39,951 nucleotides of DNA from Bacteroidales bacterium (GTDB lineage Bacteria > Bacteroidota > Bacteroidia > Bacteroidales > UBA932), in assembly GCA_028724885.1 (NCBI GenBank), contig JAQYTJ010000020.1, positions 1 through 39,951 on the forward strand, given 5' to 3'. The notes beneath the pieces are model-generated. The model was not told the DNA's origin, searched no databases, and saw only the letters and a program-made list of their open reading frames with translations. A program made the position numbers and the translations under genes. Below are positions 18,654 to 26,982 of this stretch, piece after piece (position 1 is the stretch's first letter; the number at the start of each line of letters is the position of its first letter).

Positions 18654-18771
18654 TTGGCTGGATATTTCCAACTTATTCAGCCAAATTCATCGTCTTCGAC
18701 CTAGTTTTGGCTGAATATCTTCGGCTTATTCAGCCAGATTTGCTACGAATTGCCATGTTTTGGCTGAATTA
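18654..18771. repeat. Repeated TTGGCTGAATA dyads between the ATPase and sufB
   Basis: Dyad A pairs TTGGCTGGATA (18654-18664) with TATTCAGCCAA (18674-18684), with one mismatch. Dyad B pairs TGGCTGAATA (18708-18717) with TATTCAGCCA (18727-18736), perfectly. Both have 9-bp loops. A third half-site, TTTTGGCTGAATTA, follows at about 18758-18771. Dyads A and B start 54 bp apart. They sit 32-150 bp upstream of the ATPase start and before the sufB promoter. They could be operator sites or a small interspersed repeat; neither dyad has a T-tract, so terminators are unlikely. Confidence 0.7.
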
Positions 18772-18825
18772 ATCTTGGCAGGCTTCGTATCCGGAGGCGG
18801 GTCTGAGACTTTTCCAGGAAATTAA

Positions 18826-18833
18826 TATATTTG
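18826..18833 (+). promoter_or_regulatory. Putative -7 box (TATATTTG) of the suf operon
   Basis: TATATTTG fits TAnnTTTG, 21 bp before the sufB ATG at 18855. A T-rich stretch (CTTTTCC, about 18809-18815) lies where a weak -33 element would be. I see no IscR- or Fur-like operator that I would defend. Confidence 0.6.
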
Positions 18834-18854
18834 TAATTCTTAAACAATTAGAAA

Positions 18855-20294
18855 ATGTCAGAAGACGATATATTAAAGGATATAGCTCGGCAGGAGTATA
18901 AAGAGGGCTTCGTGACGGACGTCCGGCAGGAGTTCATTCAGAAAGGGCTGAACGAGGACATAATCCGCGCTATTTCCAGGCTGAAAGATGAGCCGGACTG
19001 GCTTCTGGAGTTCCGTCTGGAAGCTTTCCGGAATTGGCAGAAAATGAATATGCCGCATTGGGGGCATCTAGATCTGCCAGAAATAGATTTTCAGAATATT
19101 ATTTATTACGCTGCTCCGAAGCGTGACGAAGACAGGCCGAAAGAAATCGATCCGAAGCTGGAAGAAACTTTCGAAAAGCTGGGCATTCCTGTGCGAGAAA
19201 GAGAGGCTTTGGCAGGAGTGGTGGCGGTTGATGCCGTGTTCGACTCTGTTTCCGTCGCCACTACATTCAGGAAATCGCTGGCGGAGAAAGGCATAATTTT
19301 CTGCAGCTTCAATGAGGCTGTTCACGAACACCCGGATCTGGTGCGTAAATACCTGGCTTCGGTCGTGCCTGCAGGGGATAATTTCTTTGCGGCGCTTAAT
19401 TCGGCGGTTTTCAGCGATGGCAGCTTCTGTTATATCCCTAAAGGAGTGAAATGCCCGATGGAACTGTCAAGCTATTTCAGGATCAACGCTGCCGGTACCG
19501 GTCAGTTCGAACGCACACTTATTGTCGCCGATGAAGATTCCTCGCTTAGCTACATGGAGGGCTGCACCGCTCCTATGAGGGACGAGAATCAGCTGCATGC
19601 AGCTGTGGTGGAAATCGTAGTTGAAGCTGGGGCAGACGTGAAGTACTCGACGGTCCAGAACTGGTATCCGGGAGATGCGCAGGGGCGAGGAGGAATCCTT
19701 AACTTGGTGACCAAGAGGGGAATATGCAAGGGCGAGGGGAGTCACTTAAGCTGGACGCAGGTGGAGACTGGCTCAGCGATCACTTGGAAATATCCTTCCA
19801 CAATCCTCAGGGGCGACAATTCTTCGTCGGAGTTCTATTCGGTGGCTGTCACGAATAATTTTCAGCAGGCGGACACTGGAACCAAGATGGTGCATGTCGG
19901 GCGAAACACCAAGAGCCGTATCGTTAGCAAAGGCATTTCGGCTGGTCACAGCCAGAATAGTTACAGAGGCCTCGTGCGCATGAACAAAGGAGCTCAAAAC
20001 GCTCGCAACTATTCTCAGTGCGACAGCCTACTGATTGGCTCGCAATGTGGAGCGCACACTTTCCCTGACATCCGGAGCTACAATCCTACGGCTATCGTGG
20101 AGCATGAGGCGACCACTTCTAAAATCAACGAAGAGCAGCTGTTCTACTGCAACCAGAGGGGGCTGAATCCTGAAGATGCAGTTGGGCTGATAGTAAACGG
20201 ATATGCCCACGAAGTGCTTTCAAGGCTTCCCATGGAGTTTGCCGTCGAAGCCACCAAGCTTCTGCAAGTGTCTTTGGAGGGATCGGTAGGATAA
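18855..20294 (+). CDS. sufB: SufB, Fe-S cluster assembly scaffold subunit
   Basis: The product has 479 residues, normal for SufB. With SufC and SufD it forms the SufBC2D complex on which Fe-S clusters are built. Typical stretches are [12 protein letters not shown] near the N-terminus, [22 protein letters not shown] in the middle, and the C-terminal beta-helix core. The catalytic cysteine that pairs with SufD histidine is present in [11 protein letters not shown] near residue 433, equivalent to Cys405 of E. coli SufB. It starts the suf unit; the pnuC ATG lies 6 bp beyond the stop, so pnuC is certainly co-transcribed. Confidence 0.96.
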   Translation: MSEDDILKDIARQEYKEGFVTDVRQEFIQKGLNEDIIRAISRLKDEPDWLLEFRLEAFRNWQKMNMPHWGHLDLPEIDFQNIIYYAAPKRDEDRPKEIDPKLEETFEKLGIPVREREALAGVVAVDAVFDSVSVATTFRKSLAEKGIIFCSFNEAVHEHPDLVRKYLASVVPAGDNFFAALNSAVFSDGSFCYIPKGVKCPMELSSYFRINAAGTGQFERTLIVADEDSSLSYMEGCTAPMRDENQLHAAVVEIVVEAGADVKYSTVQNWYPGDAQGRGGILNLVTKRGICKGEGSHLSWTQVETGSAITWKYPSTILRGDNSSSEFYSVAVTNNFQQADTGTKMVHVGRNTKSRIVSKGISAGHSQNSYRGLVRMNKGAQNARNYSQCDSLLIGSQCGAHTFPDIRSYNPTAIVEHEATTSKINEEQLFYCNQRGLNPEDAVGLIVNGYAHEVLSRLPMEFAVEATKLLQVSLEGSVG

Positions 20295-20300
20295 AGGAAT

Positions 20301-20960
20301 ATGAATATTTTTGATATAGATAACATTGCTTTCTCGATGTCAGGGACCGGGGTGAGCTGGCTGGAACTGGTCAGCGTGGCTGCCGGCTTGGGCTGCGTCG
20401 TGCTTGCTGGCAGGAATAATAAATTCAATTTCTGGATTGGCTACATTTATAACATCTTGCTTTTCGTGATGTTCTGGCAGAGGCATCTGTATTCAGCCAT
20501 GCTTCTGCAGCCAATCGCATTCGGAATCAACGCTTTCGGACAGTGGAGATGGTCGCATCCGAAATCCGGCGAGGCAAGCGCGAAAGATGCCGGATCTCTG
20601 AAAGTGTCCCATTTGAAGCCTGGGCACTGGGGCTGGGCCGTGCTATTCGTCCTTGGCGCCGGATTGATCTGGGGTTTCGTGCTCAGTAAGCTTGGGACGG
20701 ATTGGTTCACGGGCATATTCTCTCCGGATCCGACTCCATACTTAGATTCATTTGGCCTGATGCTGACCCTGCTGGCTCAATTCCTCTCCGCTCAGAAAAA
20801 GTGGGACTGCTGGCTGGTGTGGCTCGTGGTGAATGTATGGAACATCTTGCTTTACGTTTCGGCTGGGCTTGTGTTCATGCCGATTGTGTGTGCCCTTTAT
20901 CTCATAAATGGAGTGTGGTCGCTGATAACTTGGTATAGGCTGTATAAGAATAATAATTAG
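20301..20960 (+). CDS. pnuC: PnuC-family vitamin transporter
   Basis: The product is a 219-residue inner-membrane protein with about seven hydrophobic segments. The family motif WxxWxxxN is present in DCWLVWLVVNVWN near residue 172, and an NAFGQWRW segment sits near residue 78. PnuC proteins take up nicotinamide riboside; relatives (PnuT, PnuX) carry thiamine or riboflavin, and the sequence alone does not tell them apart. Its place between sufB and sufC, 6 bp after the former and 40 bp before the latter, is unusual. No salvage kinase gene is beside it that would fix the substrate. Confidence 0.88.
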   Translation: MNIFDIDNIAFSMSGTGVSWLELVSVAAGLGCVVLAGRNNKFNFWIGYIYNILLFVMFWQRHLYSAMLLQPIAFGINAFGQWRWSHPKSGEASAKDAGSLKVSHLKPGHWGWAVLFVLGAGLIWGFVLSKLGTDWFTGIFSPDPTPYLDSFGLMLTLLAQFLSAQKKWDCWLVWLVVNVWNILLYVSAGLVFMPIVCALYLINGVWSLITWYRLYKNNN

Positions 20961-21000
20961 TTTCCGGATTTGGCAAAAACGAAAATATAAATGAAAATAT

Positions 21001-21747
21001 ATGAATGACATATTATTGAAAATAAAAGATTTGCATGCTTCTGCAGGGGATAAGGAAATCCTTCGCGGAGTTAACCTTGAGATTGGCCGCGGAGAGATTC
21101 ACGCAGTCATGGGACCGAACGGGGCAGGGAAGAGCACCCTGTCCTCAGTGCTGACCGGCAAGCCGGAATACACCGTCACGCAAGGCTCCATTGAGTTCAT
21201 GGGCAAGGATCTTCTTGCCATGAAGCCGGAAGAGAGGGCCTGGACGGGCATATTTATGTCATTCCAGTACCCTATTGAAATTCCTGGAGTGTCAATAACA
21301 AATTTCATGAAGACGGCGATAAACTCGAAGCGCAAGGCTCAGGGAATGGAGCCGATGAAAGCCGCGGATTTCCTGCGTCTGATGAAAGAGAAGATGGCTC
21401 TGGTGCAAATGAAGCCGGAATTCGCGAAACGAGAGGTGAACGTAGGCTTTTCGGGAGGGGAGAAAAAACGTAACGAGATATTCCAGATGGCAATGCTTGA
21501 CCCTACCTTGGCTATTCTTGACGAGACTGACAGCGGCTTGGACGTAGATGCCCTGAAAATAGTGGCGGACGGGGTCAATGCGCTGCATTCGCCGGAAAAG
21601 TCGGCTATAATAATAACTCACTATCAGAAGCTTCTGGAATACGTAAGGCCGGATGTCGTTCATGTGCTGAAGGCGGGGAGGATAGTCGCCACCTGTGGTT
21701 ACGAGATTGTGGATAAGATTGAAAATGAAGGCTTTGAACAGTTCTAA
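21001..21747 (+). CDS. sufC: SufC, ABC-type ATPase of Fe-S assembly
   Basis: The product is a 248-residue ABC ATPase that drives the conformational cycle of SufBC2D. Walker A is GPNGAGKST (residues 38-46). The signature is the SufC-specific FSGGEKKRNEI near residue 152. Walker B with D-loop is LAILDETDSGLD near residue 175, and the switch histidine is in IIITHYQKLL near residue 204. Length is standard. The ATG at 21001 is preceded by an A-rich leader. Its stop at 21745-21747 lies 1 bp before the preferred sufD start. Confidence 0.96.
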   Translation: MNDILLKIKDLHASAGDKEILRGVNLEIGRGEIHAVMGPNGAGKSTLSSVLTGKPEYTVTQGSIEFMGKDLLAMKPEERAWTGIFMSFQYPIEIPGVSITNFMKTAINSKRKAQGMEPMKAADFLRLMKEKMALVQMKPEFAKREVNVGFSGGEKKRNEIFQMAMLDPTLAILDETDSGLDVDALKIVADGVNALHSPEKSAIIITHYQKLLEYVRPDVVHVLKAGRIVATCGYEIVDKIENEGFEQF

Positions 21748-21748
21748 C

Positions 21749-22525
21749 ATGGACGGGCGATCTATGAATATTCAGATGAGAGAAAGCGAAGGTGCCATTC
21801 ACGGCAGGAAAGGAGCGGTCGATCACGGCAATTATGTCGAGGTGCCGGTGGTCTGTGGCCCAGGCGTGAAAGAGATTGACGGCGGGGAGCATATTCATGA
21901 AGTGTTCGTGGTTGGTCCTGACGACACCAGGGTCTCGCTTCCGAGTGGGATCGTCGTGGGTGCGGCAGCGACTGCAGATGTCATATTCATTGTCCTTCCT
22001 GGAGTAAAGCAGAATATTCCTTTGACAGTTGATCTTGTCGGAGAAGGCTCCACTGTGCACCTTGCTGGCATTTACCTTTGCTCTGGCAATGACCATGTGA
22101 CCTTTGACATAACCATGAATCATCGCGTGGGACATTGCGTTTCGCATCAGGTATTCAACGGGCTGGCTACCGATGCTTCCAAGGCTGAATTCTTCGGCAG
22201 AATAGTCGTGGCTCCGGATGCCCAGAAGACAGAGGCATATCAGGAAAACCACAATGTAGTGCTTTCCGACAATGCTCACGTGAACACTAAGCCTCGCCTG
22301 GAAATCTATGCCGATGACGTTAAATGCTCTCACGGAGCCACCGTTGGCAGGCTAGATGAGGATGCCCAGTTCTACATGGAGTCCAGGGGCATTCCTGAAG
22401 ATGAGGCTAAGGTCCTGCAGATGATTTCCTTCGTTGCTCCTGTCCTTGAATATGCCCCCGAGGCTGACCGTGAAGCCCTTGCCACACGTGTCGAAGATGC
22501 CATCCGCCAGCTTTCGTCTGTTTAG
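21749..22525 (+). CDS. sufD: SufD, short form, Fe-S assembly subunit
   Basis: The product is about 258 residues from the ATG at 21749; ATG 21764 is also possible, and the frame stays open upstream to 21695 inside sufC. Usual SufD proteins are about 420-450 residues. Only the SufB/SufD core is present, and the N-terminal helical region is missing. Core landmarks are LPGVKQNIPLTVDLVGEG, SHQVFNGLATDASKAEFFG and the catalytic histidine in VKCSHGATVG (equivalent to His360 of E. coli SufD). The frame is intact, so this looks like a compact SufD rather than a pseudogene. The cysteine desulfurase sufS that normally follows is absent here; ispE comes next after 88 bp. Confidence 0.87.
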   Translation: MDGRSMNIQMRESEGAIHGRKGAVDHGNYVEVPVVCGPGVKEIDGGEHIHEVFVVGPDDTRVSLPSGIVVGAAATADVIFIVLPGVKQNIPLTVDLVGEGSTVHLAGIYLCSGNDHVTFDITMNHRVGHCVSHQVFNGLATDASKAEFFGRIVVAPDAQKTEAYQENHNVVLSDNAHVNTKPRLEIYADDVKCSHGATVGRLDEDAQFYMESRGIPEDEAKVLQMISFVAPVLEYAPEADREALATRVEDAIRQLSSV

Positions 22526-22613
22526 GGTTAAGATGCACCTCGTTTATTCCGGCACCCTGCTATATTCTAGCCTCTCTGTATGTATTATCGCATTAGTTTT
22601 TTAATTTCGGAGC

Positions 22614-23573
22614 ATGATTGTCAAGACAAACGTGAAGATAAATCTTGGGCTGAACGTGCTGCGTAGGCGTCCGGACGGCTACCACGACATCGAGACCCTT
22701 TTCGTGCCGTGCTACAGCTACGGCGACGTTATTGAAATCGTCTCCGGCGATGACTACAGTCGTATTTCGGCGAGGCTGTTTGCGAAATATTCCCCGATGG
22801 ATGTCCCTCTGCACTTGGATGGCGCTCCTATGATTGCCCAAGGGATTTCCGAAGACGGAAAGCTGATGATTACGATTGCCCGTGAGGCTGGCGTAGGCTG
22901 GGATCCGCTAAATGATTTGTGCGCCAAGGCTTACGAGTTGCTGGCGAAGGACTTCAAACTGCCGCCTGTCAAAATATTCCTGGAAAAAAATGCACCCGTG
23001 GGCGCCGGTCTTGGCGGAGGCTCTGCCGATGCGGCTTTCGCCCTTAAAGCATTGAACGAGCTTTTCGGACTTGGACTCAAGGAAAGTGAGCCTAGCGCCG
23101 ACGGAAAGCCTTCGCTAAGGGAATATGCTGCCTGCTTAGGCTCCGACTGCGCCTTTTTCATATTCAATCGTCCCATGATCGGGACGGGCAGAGGCGATAT
23201 TTTGATGCCGTTAACCTCCATCGCAGGGCAGCAGATAACTGCCGAAAATATATTCGAGGAACTTGGTCTGGATCTTAGAGTAATCGTGCCGGAAGGCATC
23301 TCCGTATCAACTGCCGAAGCATACAAAGGCATTCAGCCCCGAGAAGTCATCGGCGAGGCAGATTGCCTGCGGAAAGGTGCCGAACCACTGGAAATGGCCT
23401 TAATGCGCCCTATCGAAGAATGGAAAGACAATATAGTCAATGATTTCGAGGCCACCGTTTTCAAGGTTCATCCTGAACTGGCAGCGATAAAGCAGTCGCT
23501 CTATGATGCTGGAGCAGCATACGCTTCAATGTCTGGCTCTGGCTCAGCACTGTTCGCCCTGTACCGTCAATGA
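22614..23573 (+). CDS. ispE: IspE, 4-diphosphocytidyl-2-C-methyl-D-erythritol kinase
   Basis: The product is a 319-residue GHMP kinase of the MEP pathway that phosphorylates CDP-methylerythritol at the 2-hydroxyl. The N-terminus has TNVKINLGLNVLRRRPDGYH, including the substrate lysine. The ATP loop is PVGAGLGGGSADAAFAL (about residues 127-143), and the C-terminal GHMP motif is SMSGSGSALFALY. It follows sufD by 88 bp with no visible terminator, so it may be read from the suf promoter. That would be fitting, because the last two MEP enzymes (IspG, IspH) are Fe-S proteins. Its stop overlaps the convergent sialidase gene by 7 bp. Confidence 0.95.
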   Translation: MIVKTNVKINLGLNVLRRRPDGYHDIETLFVPCYSYGDVIEIVSGDDYSRISARLFAKYSPMDVPLHLDGAPMIAQGISEDGKLMITIAREAGVGWDPLNDLCAKAYELLAKDFKLPPVKIFLEKNAPVGAGLGGGSADAAFALKALNELFGLGLKESEPSADGKPSLREYAACLGSDCAFFIFNRPMIGTGRGDILMPLTSIAGQQITAENIFEELGLDLRVIVPEGISVSTAEAYKGIQPREVIGEADCLRKGAEPLEMALMRPIEEWKDNIVNDFEATVFKVHPELAAIKQSLYDAGAAYASMSGSGSALFALYRQ

Positions 23574-24700
23574 TTCGATGGTTCGTTGACTCTGCAGAAC
23601 GAAATGCGCTCATAAGTTCCCACATCTCCGCATTCATAAATAACCCCGACAGACCCATCAGGAAACGCAATGATGTCCGAATATGCCGCAGGCCCTTCCG
23701 TCACGGTAAACAGCCTATCCCACGAGTGCCCAGAGTTGCGGCTCACCTTAACCGTCAGATTCCGCCTCGAAGACTTGCTCTCGGGGTTCACGAACAATAG
23801 ATTTCTCGTTGGCGTACCATCCGACGACCAATTCTCCAGGCTCCCATTGCACACAGGCTCGATCAGCCCTCTGTCGTAATAGGCATTTCCGAAACTTTCT
23901 CCGAGGTCATGGCTTATGGCAACCAGACGTCCGAACCCGGCAGTATCCCTATCCGCCCCCTGAGTCCTCATATTTAGCATCACACCTCCATCTGCAAGTT
24001 CCGCCACGGTGCATTCATTTCCAACACCGGGGCTGCCCCCTATGTGCCAAGATGCCCCGGCGTCATCTGAATATATCACATGCGAAGCGTATAGATGCTT
24101 TGCGTCGCTCCCGTCGTAACCGTGGTTGCAGGGCACGATTATGCGACCTCCGCTAAGCTGAATCGCATGGCATGGCCCTGTGGCGTACCAAGTCCACCAG
24201 TCCTTCTTCACGGAACCAGTGATGTCTCTCGGCTCCGACCACGTAAGCCCATCGTCATCGGAATAAAGGCAGAATACGCGTCTGGTGTCGTGGCCTTTCC
24301 CTCCAAGGATGTCGCTTTCGGAATCACGGCCATCGTTCCACGTAGACAGAAGAAGAACCCTGCCATTTTCCCTTACAAGCACAGGGCAGGGATTTCCGCA
24401 GACATTGCTACCGTCGTCCCAGACCAGAGCCTGCTTTGCCCATGTCCTGCCACCGTCAGATGACCTCTTGACCACGATGTCAATGTCGCCAGTGTCTCCG
24501 GCTCCGTCGTGCCTAGCTTCCGCGAATGCCAGCAGAACACCTGACTTAGTCATCACGATAGATGGTATCCGGTAAGTGTGCACGCCTTCTTCTCCGGCAT
24601 CGAACACGATGCTGTCATTCCTTTTTTGCGCAAAGGCAGATGCAGAAAGAAACAATAGCCCGAAGGCCAGGAAACAGATTTCTTGGAATAATTTCTTCAT
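23567..24700 (-). CDS. Secreted exo-alpha-sialidase (GH33)
   Basis: The product has 377 residues with a Sec signal (cleavage about residue 24, SAFAQ). It folds as a six-bladed sialidase. The arginine motif is YRIPS (43-47), the acid/base aspartate region is FAEARHDGAGDTGD (about 59-72), the glutamate is Glu229 in GNECTV, and the nucleophile tyrosine is Tyr340 in AAYSDI. Four Asp boxes are visible: SSDGGRTW (80), SDDDGLTW (147), SDDAGASW (211) and SRNSGHSW (320). It would release terminal sialic acid from host glycans in the periplasm or outside. It overlaps the upstream esterase gene by 4 bp, so the two form an operon. No sialic-acid catabolism (nan) genes are in the window. Confidence 0.94.
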   Translation of the reverse strand: MKKLFQEICFLAFGLLFLSASAFAQKRNDSIVFDAGEEGVHTYRIPSIVMTKSGVLLAFAEARHDGAGDTGDIDIVVKRSSDGGRTWAKQALVWDDGSNVCGNPCPVLVRENGRVLLLSTWNDGRDSESDILGGKGHDTRRVFCLYSDDDGLTWSEPRDITGSVKKDWWTWYATGPCHAIQLSGGRIIVPCNHGYDGSDAKHLYASHVIYSDDAGASWHIGGSPGVGNECTVAELADGGVMLNMRTQGADRDTAGFGRLVAISHDLGESFGNAYYDRGLIEPVCNGSLENWSSDGTPTRNLLFVNPESKSSRRNLTVKVSRNSGHSWDRLFTVTEGPAAYSDIIAFPDGSVGVIYECGDVGTYERISFCRVNEPSNH

Positions 24701-25410
24701 ATTTGGTTAATTGTCCAAGCAATGCCTTTCGCCAGACGACCAGTGGCATCGTTGAAGTGGTTTCCTGGGTTAAGTTCAAAGATAGAGTTGATGCCAAGCT
24801 TGGCATAGTGTCCGCATAGCTCTTCCGTATTTTCTTGATTTTTAGAAACATACATATTCTTTGAGCGGCTTTCCTTATCCCCGAGAGAGAAGTATGCCGA
24901 CAGCGGTTTCCGGCGAAACTCGTGGTTAAGCGTAAATTCCAAAAAATCTGGGTACCAGAGCGAGCCGGAGGCCGAAACCACTCTCTTGAAGGCATCTGTG
25001 ACGTATGGAGCATAAATGGCATAAAGCCCTGCCAATGAATATCCTGCCAGAATTCGCTCTGAACCTGCGGCAGCGCCAGAATCACCCCCGGCAGCGCCAA
25101 AGAGTACCTTTTCTGCAAACGGGATAACTTGCTGGGTCATGAATATGGTATATTCATTTGCCTTGCCCTCAAAATCATCTTCTTGCGACAGCACAGGCTC
25201 GCATGCCCAAGGCGTCAGTTCTGCATCCCAGCGCAATCCACTGATAGTAACCAGATTGAACGGCCTGCAACCTGACTTGGCGCACTCTTCTAAAACTGCC
25301 TGTCCAGCCTCCATGTACATTGGAGAATACACCGTCGGCGCCCCTGATTTCCCGCAAGGGTAGACGATGACCTTCTTGTTTTCCATGATTGATTTGAACG
25401 GACTCATCAT
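24697..25410 (-). CDS. Alpha/beta-hydrolase esterase coupled to the sialidase
   Basis: The product is about 237 residues from the ATG at 25410; the frame opens with TTG at 25416, and ATG 25386 (MENKK) is the other good start. The nucleophile elbow is GYSLAGL near residue 120 and the catalytic histidine is probably in NPGNHFND near the C-terminus. It resembles the esterase D / IroE-like putative esterase family. No signal peptide is seen, so it should be cytoplasmic. The 4-bp overlap with the sialidase gene suggests a linked job, for example removing acyl groups from imported sugars, but the substrate is unknown. Classical sialate O-acetylesterases are SGNH enzymes and look different. Confidence 0.82.
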   Translation of the reverse strand: MMSPFKSIMENKKVIVYPCGKSGAPTVYSPMYMEAGQAVLEECAKSGCRPFNLVTISGLRWDAELTPWACEPVLSQEDDFEGKANEYTIFMTQQVIPFAEKVLFGAAGGDSGAAAGSERILAGYSLAGLYAIYAPYVTDAFKRVVSASGSLWYPDFLEFTLNHEFRRKPLSAYFSLGDKESRSKNMYVSKNQENTEELCGHYAKLGINSIFELNPGNHFNDATGRLAKGIAWTINQI

Positions 25411-25483
25411 ATTCAATATGAATTGCTTTGCTAAGGTACGGAAATTTTCCTTAATGCGATTTCTGAAATTGGCTAATCTTTAA

Positions 25484-25491
25484 TATATTTG
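25484..25491 (+). promoter_or_regulatory. Putative -7 box (TATATTTG) of the fucosidase gene
   Basis: TATATTTG fits TAnnTTTG, 38 bp before the ATG at 25530. It is the same octamer as at ispD and sufB. The divergent esterase-sialidase unit shares this 120-bp spacer; on its strand I see only a weak TACCTTAG. Confidence 0.55.
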
Positions 25492-25529
25492 ACGGTTATG
25501 GCACGCTGATAAACCAATATTATCTGAAT

Positions 25530-26966
25530 ATGACAAATCGAATATTAACGGCATCGCTCCTCTCAGCGATGATTTTGGCTGGGTGCTCCAGAGGCACGAA
25601 TGAGGCTCCTGAGCCTTACGGACCGGTGCCGTCACCGCAGCAATTGGAATGGCAAAAGATGGAATTGAATATGTTCGCTCACTTCGGCCCGAATACTTTC
25701 ACCGGGCGAGAATGGGGGCTTGGCACCGAGACGGAGGACATCTTCAATCCGACTGCATTGGACTGCTCTCAATGGACTGCTGTCGCTAAAGCGGCTGGCT
25801 TCAAGGGCGTTATAATTACTGCAAAGCACCACGATGGCTTCTGCCTTTGGCCAAACCCTGTCAGCCAGCACACAGTTGCCCAGAGCAAATGGCAAGATGG
25901 GAAAGGCGATGTCTTGAAGGAACTCTCTGCTGCTTGTAAGAAAGATGGACTGAAGTTCGGAGTGTACGTCTCGCCTTGGGACAGGAATGACCCCAACTAT
26001 GGAAGTCCTGAATATAATGACGTGTTCGTCAGGACATTGCAGAGCGCTCTTGGGAGCTACGGCAAGGTGTTCGAGCAGTGGTTTGATGGTGCCAACGGCG
26101 AAGGGCCTAACGGGAAGAAGCAGGAATATGACTGGGATTTGTTTCATAAGACAGTTCTGGATTTACAGCCAGACGCAGTGATGTTCAGCGACGTGGGCCC
26201 AGGGTGCCGCTGGGTCGGGAATGAAAGAGGAATAGCCGGACGCACGAATTGGAGCAGGTTGGATATTGAAGGCTACGAGCCGGGCGCAAAAGCCCCATCA
26301 ACAGACACGCTTAATTGTGGTAACGTGCATGGGGCAAAATGGATTCCTGCGGAAACCGATGTCTCCATCCGCCCAGGCTGGTTCTGGAGGGAGAGCGAGA
26401 ACGATAAAGTGAAATCTGTCAGGAAGCTCCTGGATATCTATCACGCCAGCGTAGGGCGTAATTCCTTGCTTCTGTTGAATGTGCCACCTGACACTACAGG
26501 ACGCATAAATCCAGTCGATTCATTAAGGCTTATGGAGTTCAGGGCCGCACTCGATAAAATATTCAAGGAAAATCTTGCCGATGGCGCTAAAGTAAAGGCG
26601 AGTGCCACGAGAGGCAGCCGCTTCAATGCAGCGAATATCTTGAATAATGAATATGATGCCTTCTGGGCAGCGCCTGACGAAGCCAGGTCAGCCACGCTGG
26701 AGATAGCGCTTCCGCAGGAGAAGACTTTCAATCTGGTCATGCTTCAGGAATATATCCCATTGGGCCAGAGAATTAAGGCTTTCACCGTCGAGGCTCAGGA
26801 TGCATCAGGGCAGTGGAGGGAGATTGCCTCCGAGACCACCATCGGCTACAAGAGAATCGTGCCTGTGGAGAAAACGACCGCAAAGGCATTGAGGGTGAAC
26901 ATAAAAGACTCATTCGCCTGCCCAGTCATCAACGGCTTCGGGCTTTTCCTCGATGAGGTAAATTGA
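25530..26966 (+). CDS. Alpha-L-fucosidase lipoprotein (GH29)
   Basis: The product has 478 residues. It is a lipoprotein, with lipobox LAGC (Cys19). The GH29 barrel shows HFGPNTFTGREWG near residue 51, KHHDGFCLWP (99-108) and the catalytic nucleophile Asp186 in FEQWFDGANGEG. After about residue 350 a C-terminal F5/8-type (discoidin/CBM32-like) domain follows. This architecture suits the GH29-B type that prefers branched alpha-1,3/1,4-fucose of Lewis antigens, but linkage preference is an inference. It sits divergently from the sialidase operon and converges on the DUF362 gene (16-bp gap). No SusC/SusD pair is nearby. Confidence 0.93.
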   Translation: MTNRILTASLLSAMILAGCSRGTNEAPEPYGPVPSPQQLEWQKMELNMFAHFGPNTFTGREWGLGTETEDIFNPTALDCSQWTAVAKAAGFKGVIITAKHHDGFCLWPNPVSQHTVAQSKWQDGKGDVLKELSAACKKDGLKFGVYVSPWDRNDPNYGSPEYNDVFVRTLQSALGSYGKVFEQWFDGANGEGPNGKKQEYDWDLFHKTVLDLQPDAVMFSDVGPGCRWVGNERGIAGRTNWSRLDIEGYEPGAKAPSTDTLNCGNVHGAKWIPAETDVSIRPGWFWRESENDKVKSVRKLLDIYHASVGRNSLLLLNVPPDTTGRINPVDSLRLMEFRAALDKIFKENLADGAKVKASATRGSRFNAANILNNEYDAFWAAPDEARSATLEIALPQEKTFNLVMLQEYIPLGQRIKAFTVEAQDASGQWREIASETTIGYKRIVPVEKTTAKALRVNIKDSFACPVINGFGLFLDEVN

Positions 26967-26982
26967 TAGGGGAGACGAGTCC

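Noticed and set aside
20961..21000. Riboswitch or promoter between pnuC and sufC
   Set aside because: Only 40 AT-rich bases with no folding potential seen; read-through from sufB is simpler.
21695..21748. sufD starting inside sufC at 21695
   Set aside because: The extra N-terminal residues (MVTRLWIRLK...) are just the alternate frame of the conserved SufC C-terminus; ATG 21749 is the better start.
22526..22613. Terminator between sufD and ispE
   Set aside because: No stem followed by a T-tract is visible in the 88-bp gap, so co-transcription stays possible.
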